Source: Oscillospiraceae bacterium
Lineage (GTDB): Bacteria > Bacillota > Clostridia > Saccharofermentanales > Saccharofermentanaceae
NCBI GenBank assembly: GCA_900176545.1
Contig: FWXP01000004.1
Span: 210,783-274,782, forward strand
Reading direction: 5' to 3'
Length of the DNA: 64,000 bases
Notes under the pieces: generated by a model
Told to the model about the DNA's origin: nothing
Database searches by the model: none
Seen by the model: the letters and a program-made list of their open reading frames with translations, nothing else
Shown here: positions 8,702 to 17,028 of the stretch, in pieces
Layout: each line of letters opens with the position of its first letter
Position numbering within the stretch: position 1 is the stretch's first letter
Translations under genes and position numbers: made by a program

Positions 8702-8756
8702 GATAACCCCAGAGTACGGCTAGTCAATAAAGACGCCGTATAAGGGAGGGGCACTG

Positions 8757-9668
8757 ATGGACAACATACTTATTCTTGCAGACGGCACAGAAGCAATAAG
8801 CAGTTTTGGCGAATGGTACAGCGCTACTGTTACTTATAACGGAACAGAAGTAGGAGTGGAGTTAGGTGAGAGCAAGAAGAATCCCGATACGAAGAAAGCG
8901 CTTCAGGATGCTTTTGAGAAGCTGTACAGGGATATTGATAAGTATAACTCGGATGCGATGGACCTGATCTGCAGTGAGGGCCTTGATGTGATCAATAAAG
9001 ATTCCGAGGAGCCCTTCGATGCCGATATTGTACGAGAAGATTATTTTCTTGCCCGTATCGTAATAACTGATGATGACAGAGATGTCCGTATCGAATTTAT
9101 CTATTGGGACAGGAATTCGGAACCCGAAGATTACTATGCCCATACCTTGCATGCAGCGGGCACTATAACCAAAGGCTTCTTCTCTGTGCTTTACGATAGT
9201 GTACGTGTCCTTATCAGCATTTCGCCGGAACCTCATACATTAAGTACCGGTGATGTACTTGAATATTCTTCTTCCGATGTGGGATATATCGGCAAAGTGG
9301 CTTTCTGGGGCGGCAGGGAAGTCGAATGCTTTTTTGAGCCGGATGAAGACGGTCTTGGTGCAGATACAGCATTTGCTACCATTGAAGAGATCTTAAAGAA
9401 TACACAGGGATTTGAAGATATGGCCGTGTTTTTTACTTACAATAACGTGGATTCCTATATAGGAGAGATAAGAGCTAATCTCGCTTCTCCCGAACTTACG
9501 GAGGATGATATCGTTAATAACATGAATATCGATGTCGCATCGTTCACGGCAAACGGCGATATTGAACTGACCTTCGTATATCACGGGAATACTGCGGATG
9601 TATTTATCACGATAGCAGGATCGTTGGAAGAAGGCTTCAGACAATCCTTTGTCGGATACGAGTCTTAA
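8757..9668 (+). CDS. Hypothetical acidic protein, 303 residues
   Basis: Soluble acidic protein preceded by a strong ribosome-binding site, AGGGAGGGG (8743-8751). It appears to hold two similar halves, each with a DVRIEFIYW- or DIELTFVYH-like strand and a following ITI- or ISI-type strand, which suggests an internal duplication. No signal peptide, membrane helix or catalytic motif is seen. It ends in a clear terminator, so it closes its transcription unit. Confidence 0.65.
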   Translation: MDNILILADGTEAISSFGEWYSATVTYNGTEVGVELGESKKNPDTKKALQDAFEKLYRDIDKYNSDAMDLICSEGLDVINKDSEEPFDADIVREDYFLARIVITDDDRDVRIEFIYWDRNSEPEDYYAHTLHAAGTITKGFFSVLYDSVRVLISISPEPHTLSTGDVLEYSSSDVGYIGKVAFWGGREVECFFEPDEDGLGADTAFATIEEILKNTQGFEDMAVFFTYNNVDSYIGEIRANLASPELTEDDIVNNMNIDVASFTANGDIELTFVYHGNTADVFITIAGSLEEGFRQSFVGYES

Positions 9669-9684
9669 TTAATACAAGGAAAGA

Positions 9685-9719
9685 AAGCTAAGCCCCATGG
9701 ACTTAGCTTTTATCTTTTG
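9685..9719 (+). terminator. Rho-independent terminator
   Basis: AAGCTAAG (9685-9692) pairs with CTTAGCTT (9702-9709), and the stem is followed by a T-rich tract. It lies just after the 303-residue gene. Confidence 0.8.
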
Positions 9720-9766
9720 TATAGCATCAGATAAGGTCTTCCCGGAGTTGCCGCATAAGAGGAGTT

Positions 9767-10027
9767 ATGAGAGAATCTAAGCTTTCAGATAAGAGAAAAA
9801 GAGGTTGAGATTGTATTAAATGGAGAAGTGCGACCTGTAAGAGTATTGTTGCAGCTGTCTCGGAGACCTTGGGCTTATTTATGCTGTCACAGGTAGGAAC
9901 ATGCATAGGGATACTTATATATCTTTTCCTTAACGTGATGACAAAGACTGAACTTACGGACGGATTTGAGATCGAGCTTAGCCTCGATAACGGCATTGTC
10001 GATAAGGAACTTTATAAGTGCTCATAA
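9767..10027 (+). pseudogene. Broken gene for a small one-TM protein (in-frame TGA)
   Basis: AGAGGAG (9758-9764) precedes ATG 9767. The frame reads MRESKLSDKRKRG, then meets TGA at 9806-9808, and continues open for another 72 codons to TAA at 10027. The second part contains a membrane segment (LFMLSQVGTCIGILIYLF) and a charged tail ending ELYKCS. The frame is continuous apart from the TGA, so a nonsense mutation or sequencing error is the simplest reading. No selenocysteine insertion element is apparent. The 95 bp after the stop hold only the next gene's leader. Confidence 0.45.
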
Positions 10028-10121
10028 GGTGCATTTTGAAATGCATACTATAGTTTCCTTCAGGGGTATCAACAGGAACGTTTTCTGTGTTAACATCTGG
10101 TATGCACTATAGGAGGTTCTT

Positions 10122-10841
10122 ATGCAGAAATTATTGTTCCTGGCAGATCTGCACGGTAATATGCCTGCTACTGCCGCACTTGAGAAAGAGATGGAGAGGA
10201 TAAAGCCTGATGATGTCTGGTTTCTCGGAGACTGTGTAGGCAAGGGACCCGAGGGAGATAAGACCCTTGACTGGGTGCGTAAGAACTGTAACCACTTTAT
10301 CGCGGGCAACTGGGATGAAGGTGTATATAAGTGTGCTAAGGAAGATCCTGACTTTAAGGCGTCTGACGCATTTTACTATCAGCAGTTGGGCGAAGAGCGC
10401 TTAGAATGGCTCGAGTCGCTGCCTCTTGAAGATGAGGTGCTTATAAGCGGTATCAACTTCAGACTCCTTCACGGAAGACCGACGGATATCAATTACCATC
10501 CGTATCTTCCTCTGGATGAACTGCGTCCCGGATTTACCGATTCGAAGGGCAAGGTCCACGGAGGATTCATTTGCGGCGATTCTCATATGCCTTATGTCCT
10601 GGAGATGGATATGGGCTATGCCATCAACACGGGAAGCGTAGGTAATTCATTCGGCGTTACCAGGTGCCATGCACTCCTGATAGAAGGCGAGCTCGGATCA
10701 TCCGAGACCGCTCCCATCAGCATGAACATACTGAGCATCCCGTACGATAACAAGCTTGCTGCCAAGATCGCTGACGAGTATCCCGTACCGAACAAAGAGG
10801 CTTATAAGAATGAAGTCCTGACAGGTGTCTATTCGAGATAA
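10122..10841 (+). CDS. Calcineurin-like metallophosphoesterase
   Basis: A 239-residue cytoplasmic phosphoesterase of the YfcE/MJ0936-like group. Metal-binding motifs are in order: DLHGN (D9, H11), GDCVGKGP (36-43), GNWD (62-65), LLHGRP and GDSHMPY. Such enzymes hydrolyse phosphodiesters or phosphomonoesters with a two-metal centre; the substrate is unknown. AGGAGG precedes the start. The GNAT gene begins 2 bp after the stop, so the pair should be cotranscribed. Confidence 0.88.
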   Translation: MQKLLFLADLHGNMPATAALEKEMERIKPDDVWFLGDCVGKGPEGDKTLDWVRKNCNHFIAGNWDEGVYKCAKEDPDFKASDAFYYQQLGEERLEWLESLPLEDEVLISGINFRLLHGRPTDINYHPYLPLDELRPGFTDSKGKVHGGFICGDSHMPYVLEMDMGYAINTGSVGNSFGVTRCHALLIEGELGSSETAPISMNILSIPYDNKLAAKIADEYPVPNKEAYKNEVLTGVYSR

Positions 10842-10843
10842 GT

Positions 10844-11368
10844 ATGGATATAAGTTACAGAAAAGTTCGTAAGGAAGACGGATATCAGTGGTATACGCTC
10901 CTTAACAGCGTATGGCGTACCGCATATGGTCACATCTTTCCCGAAGAGGTATTCGATGCGCGTGACAAATGTATAGACGATAAGGTCCGTGAGTTTTCTG
11001 AGGAGAAGTTCTTAGGAGATCGGAAGATCGCATATGTGGCTGAATGTGACGGCAGGATCGTCGGCTTGATGTTCGGAACTCTCGATTCCGATTATGAATA
11101 CTTCAGGGGCGACTATGCCGATCTGGTGGCACTATATGTATATCCGAATTATCACGGGACGGGGATAGGTACTGCCTTGAAGGATCTGTTCATAAAGTGG
11201 GCGAGGACAAAGGGTGCCGAACGGTTCGTGATAGGTGTATTGAAGGATAACCATAAGGCCCGTGAGGTATACGATTCCTGGGGAGGGGTATTATCCTCGC
11301 ACGAGCAGGACTTTACGGTGATGGACAAAGGCTACCCTGAATGTTTCTATACATATGAGATATCTTAA
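10844..11368 (+). CDS. GNAT-family N-acetyltransferase
   Basis: A 174-residue GNAT protein. The acetyl-CoA pyrophosphate loop is YHGTGIGTAL, followed by the usual helix, and the C-terminal strand contains KAREVYDSWGG. The N-terminal R-x-x-x-x-D-G-YQW pattern fits the family. The acceptor is unknown. It sits 2 bp behind the metallophosphoesterase gene and ends before a strong terminator shared with the convergent DHH gene. Confidence 0.85.
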   Translation: MDISYRKVRKEDGYQWYTLLNSVWRTAYGHIFPEEVFDARDKCIDDKVREFSEEKFLGDRKIAYVAECDGRIVGLMFGTLDSDYEYFRGDYADLVALYVYPNYHGTGIGTALKDLFIKWARTKGAERFVIGVLKDNHKAREVYDSWGGVLSSHEQDFTVMDKGYPECFYTYEIS

Positions 11369-11377
11369 ATAAGACAA

Positions 11378-11411
11378 AAGACACTTCCCGGATCTTATAG
11401 GGAAGTGTCTT
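11378..11411. terminator. Bidirectional terminator between convergent genes
   Basis: AAGACACTTCCC (11378-11389) pairs perfectly with GGGAAGTGTCTT (11400-11411) around a 10-nt loop, with T-rich or A-rich flanks on both sides. Confidence 0.85.
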
Positions 11412-11434
11412 TGTTATTATCCTGCTTATAAGGC

Positions 11435-12364
11435 TCAGTTATGTTCGTTGAGCTTTGCGATTATATTGGGAAGCTCGCCGTCTACCTTGTCGTTATCCAG
11501 CTGGCAGGTACCGGCATTCGTATGTCCGCCGCCGCCGTAGGAGAGGCACAGGGCACCGATATCGGTAGTGCCGTTCTTGTTGACGATGGATTTGCCGATC
11601 ATGACGGCAGTGTTCTGCTTCTTGAATCCCCAAGCTACGTGAACGCTCATCTCTACTTCAGGCCACATCGCATATACCATGAACCTGTTGCCAGTGTAGA
11701 TCGTCTCCAGAGGTCTTAAGTCGATGACTGCCACCTTGTCGTAGATCTTCGTTACTTCCTTGAGTTGCTTCTTGAAAAGCTCCTGTTGCTCGAAGTACAT
11801 ATCGGTACGTTCCTTGACGTCGGGGAGAGCAAGCACGTCTTCGATGGAGTGGGTCGTACAGTAACCGATGAGCTCCATCATGAGCTGGTAATTGGAGATC
11901 CTGAAGTCGTGGAATCTTCCAAGACCCGTTCTGGCATCCATGATGAAGTTCATGAGCACCCAGTCCTTGGGATGAAGGATCTCATCGACCGTAAAGTCCG
12001 CCGAGTCGCCCTTATCGACGGCGGTCATGATCTCCTCGGATACGTTCTTGAATGTCTCAGCTCCGCCGTAGTATTTATATACGACGCGTGCCGCCGACTT
12101 CTCACAGATGCAGATATACTTGTTGCCGAAAGCTTCTGCGGAGTTTCTCATGAGCTCACTTTCATGGTGATCGAAAGCAAGTCCTACTCTGGGATCGAAA
12201 GGAAGGTTCGTAGTGATGTCGTTCTCTGACAGGTCGACCTTGCCGTCCTGGACATCCTTGGGATGAACGAACTTGATCTCGTCGATGAGATCGAGCTCTT
12301 TGAGGAGCATAGCACATACAAGTCCGTCAAAGTCACTTCTGGTAACAAGTCGCTTCTTATCCAT
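11435..12364 (-). CDS. DHH-family phosphoesterase
   Basis: A 309-residue DHH-DHHA1 protein. N-terminal motifs are SDFDGLVCA (residues 9-17) and FDHHESE, the metal-binding DHH signature. The C-terminal DHHA1 domain ends with GGGGHTNAG. The family includes exopolyphosphatases and oligoribonucleases such as NrnA/GdpP-like enzymes; this one is annotated elsewhere as exopolyphosphatase-like, but the substrate is not settled by sequence. GGGAGGG precedes the start. The gene appears monocistronic. Confidence 0.85.
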   Translation of the reverse strand: MDKKRLVTRSDFDGLVCAMLLKELDLIDEIKFVHPKDVQDGKVDLSENDITTNLPFDPRVGLAFDHHESELMRNSAEAFGNKYICICEKSAARVVYKYYGGAETFKNVSEEIMTAVDKGDSADFTVDEILHPKDWVLMNFIMDARTGLGRFHDFRISNYQLMMELIGYCTTHSIEDVLALPDVKERTDMYFEQQELFKKQLKEVTKIYDKVAVIDLRPLETIYTGNRFMVYAMWPEVEMSVHVAWGFKKQNTAVMIGKSIVNKNGTTDIGALCLSYGGGGHTNAGTCQLDNDKVDGELPNIIAKLNEHN

Positions 12365-12552
12365 AAGGTAAATCCCTCCCGATCGTTTTCCTGAATGGGG
12401 CCTATAGAAGCCCTCATAATGTGATTATACAACGCTATATGGCAAAAAAGATTTACATTAAGTTAAGTATTAGTGAACAGATCCCATAATGATATAATAC
12501 CTTCCCCAAGCGACCTTTTGGGGTCACGTTCAAGTTGTAAAGGGACAGAAGG

Positions 12553-12624
12553 ATGAAATATCAGGACAGATACCTTGAGCTGCTCAAAGCAGAAGGATGT
12601 GCCTCAGGATCGCCAGAGGAATGA
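12553..12624 (+). CDS. Possible 23-residue ORF
   Basis: The ORF encodes MKYQDRYLELLKAEGCASG and then SPEE before TGA. AGAAGG touches the ATG, which is poor spacing. The TGA overlaps the ATG of the next ORF (ATGA). It may be the 5' part of a decayed gene or a short coupled peptide. Confidence 0.25.
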   Translation: MKYQDRYLELLKAEGCASGSPEE

Positions 12625-12713
12625 CTTATCCTATCGCGGTCACGCTCCTGATATTCATCGGTGAGTGTATCGTATTCGGCATCAAGTTCCTGATGTGGAG
12701 AAAGGTCAAGTAA
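12621..12713 (+). CDS. Possible 30-residue single-TM peptide
   Basis: The ORF encodes a hydrophobic segment, TLLIFIGECIVFGIKFLM, ending WRKVK. It overlaps the upstream TGA and has GAGG just before the ATG. An in-frame ATG at 12597 would add eight residues. It ends 10 bp from the convergent PrsW stop codon. It could be a membrane micropeptide or a remnant. Confidence 0.35.
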   Translation: MTYPIAVTLLIFIGECIVFGIKFLMWRKVK

Positions 12714-12722
12714 TAGGGGATA

Positions 12723-13661
12723 TCACTCTTCACTGATCGTTCCGGACTGCAATGCGGGATTAGGACATCCGCAGTTACCGCAGAACTTGAAGGTCGAGAG
12801 CGTACCGCAATCGGGGCATGTCCATGAGGTATCCATTGGACGCTTGCTGCCGCACATTCCGCAGAAGTTATGCTGATTAACGGAACCGCAGCTGCATGTC
12901 CATGTACCTACGATAGAGGGCCTGTATACGGTCTGTACTTCGCCCGGAAGGTTTACGATACAATAGTCGTTCTTGGAAGACTTGATGACGATGATGAAGC
13001 ATACGACAAACATTGCAATGACATAGCCGAGCCACAGCAGAGCTGCAAGACCTGTTATGATGGCTTCGCCTGAAGCTGAGCCGCTCATTATGATGGCATC
13101 GTATATGCCGTGGACTATGCTGGGAACGAATAACGTCAGCAGGATATTTGTCGTAAAGCTCTTCTTGCTTCCGGTAAGCTTGGCATACTTAGCCCTGCTG
13201 TAGAAGAATCCCATCAATACCGCAAAGCAGGCATGTCCGGGAACTGATGTGAACATACGAAGGATAGCGGTACCGAAGCCGTGCTGGAATACGTATCCCA
13301 CGTTCTCTATACCGGCGAATCCCAGCGATACGAATACCGCATAGACGATAGCGTCGTAGCTGTAGTCGAAATGTTTATTCTTCCAGGTGATTAGCCAAAG
13401 TGCCAGGAACTTGCTGAGCTCCTCTGCGGGGCCTACTATGAAGATGGTGAAGATGAGTGTCTTGAGCACGGGTGTATACGAGAATATGGCTTCAAGTATC
13501 ACATCTCCGATAAGCTCCGGGATAACGGCCGGGATGATCGCAGCTATGCCTGCGAAGAACAATCCTATAAGAAGACCGATAGGTTCCTTCTCCTGCTTGT
13601 CCTTAACATATATGAAGATAAGAAGTGCGACTACCGGAATAAGTGCCAGAGCAAATAACAT
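12723..13661 (-). CDS. PrsW-like intramembrane metalloprotease with C-terminal zinc ribbons
   Basis: A 312-residue multi-pass protein. PrsW-family features are EELSK (E80, E81, K84), GIEN (117-120), the helix with H143 (PGHACFAVLMG) and H184 (VHGIYDA), which form the putative metal site. Residues 255-300 are two short CxC/CxxC ribbons (CSCG, CGMCG, CPDCG, CGNCG). PrsW in Bacillus subtilis cleaves the anti-sigma factor RsiW; no sigma/anti-sigma pair is visible here. The zinc-ribbon tail is not part of classical PrsW and may recruit a partner. Confidence 0.85.
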   Translation of the reverse strand: MLFALALIPVVALLIFIYVKDKQEKEPIGLLIGLFFAGIAAIIPAVIPELIGDVILEAIFSYTPVLKTLIFTIFIVGPAEELSKFLALWLITWKNKHFDYSYDAIVYAVFVSLGFAGIENVGYVFQHGFGTAILRMFTSVPGHACFAVLMGFFYSRAKYAKLTGSKKSFTTNILLTLFVPSIVHGIYDAIIMSGSASGEAIITGLAALLWLGYVIAMFVVCFIIVIKSSKNDYCIVNLPGEVQTVYRPSIVGTWTCSCGSVNQHNFCGMCGSKRPMDTSWTCPDCGTLSTFKFCGNCGCPNPALQSGTISEE

Positions 13662-13852
13662 AGACCCCTCCTGCTATGTAAGATTTTCGATAACTTATCA
13701 CGTTGGCTTTAGGATAGCATTTTCCGCGGTGCATGTCACTTCCCTTGCATGAACTGTTCTTTGCCCTGCCACATAGTTGAGTTTGGCTGGTTCAAGGGGA
13801 GGACTCTCACCAATATACTTTTAACGTAATGTTGTAACGGGGGGATCTTAAC

Positions 13853-14986
13853 ATGATCATATTGGTTTATGTCGCGCTGGCGTTCTTCCTCTTCTGGGGA
13901 GCAAAGTTCAGCAAGAAGAAAGAGTGGAACGAAGAACTCATGTCCTTCGACCATACGAAATGCTTCCTTGGCTTCTGTGCCGTTATCGTAGTACTTCATC
14001 ACTGCTCCCAGTGGACCTGCGCTCCCTGGCTTCCGCAGCAGTTTATAAGACCCGGTCTTGATATATTCGTTACCGCCGGCTACCCCATGGTAGGAATGTT
14101 CTTCTTTTTCTCGGGATTCGGACTTTATAAGAGCTCCAAGACAAAGCCTGATTTCTTCAGGAACTTCATAGTATCCAGGTTCGTTCCCGTCTTGATCCCT
14201 ACGGGACTTACGTTCCTTGTATATGTCCTTATCATGAAGTGGAGACATATTCCTTTCGTGATAGATCATCCTCTTCAGATAAATGACCATAATACATGGC
14301 ATCCCTTTATATGGTACATACCCTGCATGCTCCTTACGTACCTTCTCTTCTACATAGGCTTCGGTCTTATCAAGAAGGACTGGGCGGGTATCCTTATAGT
14401 AGCTTTAGGTACCGTAGGATATATCGCATTCTGTATGCATTTTCAGTACGGCACATGGTGGTTCAATACCATGCACATGTTCCTTATAGGTATCCTTGTA
14501 GCAAAGTACGAGAAGAAGTTCTTCGAGAGCTGCAAGAAGCTCTGGATCTTAAGGCTCATCGGAACGATCATCGCATGCGTTGTATTAAGATTCTTAGGCG
14601 ATAACGCAGGCGGCATCTGGCTCATGTCGACGAACCGCGAATATATGAATTTCGCTTATCAGCATGACCTTGTATGCCTTATCTTCCAGGTACTCTATAC
14701 GCTGGCATTTATGTCCCTTTATTATCTTGTTGCCATGAAGCTCAAGATAGGTAATCCGGTGCTTCGTTTCTTCGGTAAGTTCACGCTGGAGATCTACCTT
14801 ATTCACGGCATCTTCGTCAACATGTTCGGCTTCTACATGATCAACTATGCTACAAGACCCGTACACTACATCGAGAGCGTACCTTTATATGTCCTGGTGG
14901 TACTTGCCATATCGGTACCGCTGTCCTTCGGTATGTGTCTTGTTGATAAGAAAGTCGGCAAGCTCTTAAGACCTAAGAAGGCATGA
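13853..14986 (+). CDS. Membrane acyltransferase, acyltransferase-3 family
   Basis: A 377-residue integral membrane protein with about ten helices. The first helix is followed by SFDHTKCFLGFCAVIVVLHH (31-50), the second by the conserved HH (49-50) and then a WTCAPW loop. It matches the OafA/WbbJ-like acyltransferase fold, though its signature is more divergent than that of the gene at 6961. GGGGGG with an 8-9 nt spacing precedes ATG 13853. It closes with its own terminator. Acceptor unknown. Confidence 0.8.
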   Translation: MIILVYVALAFFLFWGAKFSKKKEWNEELMSFDHTKCFLGFCAVIVVLHHCSQWTCAPWLPQQFIRPGLDIFVTAGYPMVGMFFFFSGFGLYKSSKTKPDFFRNFIVSRFVPVLIPTGLTFLVYVLIMKWRHIPFVIDHPLQINDHNTWHPFIWYIPCMLLTYLLFYIGFGLIKKDWAGILIVALGTVGYIAFCMHFQYGTWWFNTMHMFLIGILVAKYEKKFFESCKKLWILRLIGTIIACVVLRFLGDNAGGIWLMSTNREYMNFAYQHDLVCLIFQVLYTLAFMSLYYLVAMKLKIGNPVLRFFGKFTLEIYLIHGIFVNMFGFYMINYATRPVHYIESVPLYVLVVLAISVPLSFGMCLVDKKVGKLLRPKKA

Positions 14987-15008
14987 GTAAGATCTAATAA
15001 AATCTCAG

Positions 15009-15041
15009 GTGTCCCGAAGTGATATTCGGGGCACTTTTCTT
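15009..15041 (+). terminator. Rho-independent terminator
   Basis: GTGTCCCGAA (15009-15018) pairs with TTCGGGGCAC (15025-15034) with one G-T pair, followed by TTTTCTT. Confidence 0.82.
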
Positions 15042-15070
15042 ATGCTCTAGACTTTAGAGGGATTTATCTT

Positions 15071-15196
15071 ATGTTTTGTCGGGGAAGTGATAAAGGCTAT
15101 AAGAAGTTACTCGCAGTTTGCCCCGCATGCTTCAAGAATACGAAGGGTTTATATAGCGCTTTATGCGGAATAAGATATAAGTGTAAATGGATCTGA
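15071..15196 (+). CDS. Possible 41-residue Cys-rich (zinc-ribbon-like) protein
   Basis: The ORF begins MFCRGSDKGYKKLLAVCPAC, preceded by GAGGGA (15057-15062). Cys residues at 3, 17, 20, 33 and 39 include a CPAC knuckle, as in small zinc ribbons. Its stop overlaps the ribosome-binding site of the lipoprotein relic that follows. Too short for a firm family call. Confidence 0.35.
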   Translation: MFCRGSDKGYKKLLAVCPACFKNTKGLYSALCGIRYKCKWI

Positions 15197-15210
15197 GGAG
15201 GAAAGCCCTG

Positions 15211-15281
15211 ACGAGAAGAAAAGCACTGCTCTCCTACTGACAGCGTCGCTTCTTATTTTGAATTCATGCAGTGCAGAATGA
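15211..15281 (+). pseudogene. Lipoprotein signal-peptide relic
   Basis: GAGGAGGAA (15196-15204) is followed at the right distance by ACG where ATG is expected. The frame there reads RRKALLS. A +1 shifted frame reads ALLLTASLLILNSCSAE, a full lipoprotein signal peptide with lipobox LNSC, and then stops. A dead start plus a frameshift plus an early stop points to a decayed lipoprotein gene. Confidence 0.35.
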
Positions 15282-15332
15282 AAGGCCCATATGAACCCTT
15301 CAAGTCAGGAAACTGCTTCTCGATTTTGTTGA

Positions 15333-15380
15333 AGGATACGAGGTCCCCATCACACCTCACGGGGATCTCGTCCTTCTTTT
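15333..15380 (+). terminator. Hairpin terminator
   Basis: AAGGATACGAGGTCCCC pairs with GGGGATCTCGTCCTT with small mismatches, followed by CTTTT. It separates the relic region from the next lipoprotein gene. The 455-bp gap 14987-15441 otherwise holds only the two terminators, the Cys-rich ORF, the relic and a TATAAT at 15403-15408. Confidence 0.65.
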
Positions 15381-15441
15381 CTTTGCGGCTATGTCCTTGT
15401 TGTATAATGGAGAAATCAAAAAACCAAGGACGGATATCAAC

Positions 15442-16278
15442 ATGAAGGATATAAAGAATACTGTTTCCGCACTGCTGTGTGCATCGCTCCTTCTGGGACT
15501 TTGCTCATGTTCGGATAAGCCCGAAGAGACGACGGCGGGGAGAGCAACAACTGCTGCTACAACAGAAGAGACGACTTCGGAGGAGACAACGACAGAAGAG
15601 ACCACGTTAGGAACTGTTTCCGACGAGACGCTACCCCCGGCACCTCTGTACGATAGCGAAGATGAAGCATATCAGGTATTTATCGAAGGGCTTACAGTAG
15701 CTGTCAGGAACGGTGAGGGTTACTACTACGGTCCGGCCGGAAGCGACGATACCATCGGCGAGAACGGAATAGCAGCATACTATCTGGCGTGGAGCGATTC
15801 GTTCTATTACACTTACACGGATATGGATGGTGACGGTATACACGAACTGGTCATCGGTCACGAGGACTATGCCGAGAGCGGAGAGACCTTGATAATTGTT
15901 GACGGATTTGTCGTAGCAGATAAGGAAGGCGGATGCGATATCCTCCTTATAAGCTGGGAGAGAAGCCAGACGCAATATCTGGGTGACGGTTATTTCCTGA
16001 CATCAGGTTCAGGCGGCGCGGGTCTTCATATAATGCAGATAAGTCATTTTGACGGTAATGACATCGTTTCCGATGCCATCCTTTACGAAGAATATATGGG
16101 AGGCGGTGATGCTCCCTCAGACGAGCCGGAGTATACTCTGTACTTAGGCGACAATATGAGCGAAGAAGATGCCTTACATGGTGAAGAGGCTACCGGCAGC
16201 TGGGAGGAGATACTTGCCGAAGCCGAGTCTCATGACAATGAGCTCGCGGATGCCGAGTGGACTGAAGTTATCATCTGA
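15442..16278 (+). CDS. Lipoprotein with Thr/Glu-rich linker
   Basis: A 278-residue lipoprotein. The signal peptide MKDIKNTVSALLCASLLLGL ends in a Cys-containing lipobox (LCSC), then a low-complexity TTEE/TSEE linker of about 35 residues. The globular domain includes YTDMDGDGIHELVIGH, a Ca-binding-like DxDxDG loop of the FG-GAP/VCBS sort. It is related in layout and in this motif to the lipoprotein at 38780. ATG 15442 fits the signal peptide and AAGGA (15426-15430); an upstream in-frame start at 15391 would spoil the signal peptide. Confidence 0.75.
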   Translation: MKDIKNTVSALLCASLLLGLCSCSDKPEETTAGRATTAATTEETTSEETTTEETTLGTVSDETLPPAPLYDSEDEAYQVFIEGLTVAVRNGEGYYYGPAGSDDTIGENGIAAYYLAWSDSFYYTYTDMDGDGIHELVIGHEDYAESGETLIIVDGFVVADKEGGCDILLISWERSQTQYLGDGYFLTSGSGGAGLHIMQISHFDGNDIVSDAILYEEYMGGGDAPSDEPEYTLYLGDNMSEEDALHGEEATGSWEEILAEAESHDNELADAEWTEVII

Positions 16279-16296
16279 TAAGGGGATAATAAGATC

Positions 16297-17025
16297 ATGA
16301 TCGATATGTTTCTTGTGTATTATATGGTGTCAGGATTTCTGAAGATCGCGCTGCCGATCGTCACTATCATCCTGAGTATAGTCATTCTTATAAAGAAAGA
16401 TAAACGAGCCAAGCTTCTTGCCTTATACTGCCTGCTGCTGGCGATCGCTAACCTTGTGACCGGTATCGCGGCAAGAATGTCACGGGTATCGGTCGAAGCA
16501 TATTCTTCCGCTTCGTCATTAAATTCTGTCATAGGATTTCTCATGACCATTGCCGGCCTCATATCGATATGTATTTATGCAAAGAATGAATACGGTTCTA
16601 ATGTGCATATATCTGTACCTTTTACTTATGCCGGTATACTTCTGGTCGGTTCTATCGTGAATAATATCGTGGCGATAGCAGTAAGGGGATACGGCATCCA
16701 CGCTGTAGAGCTGTCCGTAGGTATCGGCGGTATGGTGGTCTCGGCCCTGGCTTGCATCGCGCCGATGCTTATTATCAGGGCATTTTTTACGGGCAGGGAG
16801 AAGGAGTGGCAGTTCCCGAAGATGTGGAAGTTGCTGGTACTGATCACTGCAATTACATTTGTGTGGGATATCCTTACGAATCTGATGCCGATAGTCGGTA
16901 GTGAAACGGACGTATCAGTCCTCGTCGGAGTGTTGCAGGATGTCATAAACCTCATATCCTTGATGTGCAGGCTCCTTATCGCAATATATGTATTAAGGCA
17001 CGTTAAGAGTAAGAAAGAAGAATAA
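16297..17025 (+). CDS. Seven-TM membrane protein of unknown function
   Basis: A 242-residue hydrophobic protein with about seven helices and a short basic tail. The helices are spread evenly, with small loops and no catalytic motif, which resembles uncharacterised sensor-like membrane domains but gives no function. It lies 18 bp after the lipoprotein gene and 3 bp before the dCMP deaminase gene, so it probably belongs to the same transcript. Confidence 0.65.
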   Translation: MIDMFLVYYMVSGFLKIALPIVTIILSIVILIKKDKRAKLLALYCLLLAIANLVTGIAARMSRVSVEAYSSASSLNSVIGFLMTIAGLISICIYAKNEYGSNVHISVPFTYAGILLVGSIVNNIVAIAVRGYGIHAVELSVGIGGMVVSALACIAPMLIIRAFFTGREKEWQFPKMWKLLVLITAITFVWDILTNLMPIVGSETDVSVLVGVLQDVINLISLMCRLLIAIYVLRHVKSKKEE

Positions 17026-17028
17026 GTC

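Larger units (their letters stand above)
12365..12722. other. 358-bp intergenic region with promoter, hairpin and two tiny ORFs
   Basis: Contains TATAAT (12493-12498) and then a hairpin CCCCAA/TTGGGG (12504-12509 with 12518-12523), followed by two overlapping short ORFs listed separately. The leader of the DHH gene (minus strand) occupies the left part. Confidence 0.5.

Noticed and set aside
9806..9808. Selenocysteine reading of the in-frame TGA.
   Set aside because: No selenocysteine insertion hairpin follows and no selenoprotein family is recognised; a nonsense mutation is simpler.
12504..12530. A cyclic-di-GMP riboswitch, suggested by GGTCACG near 12521.
   Set aside because: The conserved core and the two-stem fold are not present; only a short hairpin is seen.
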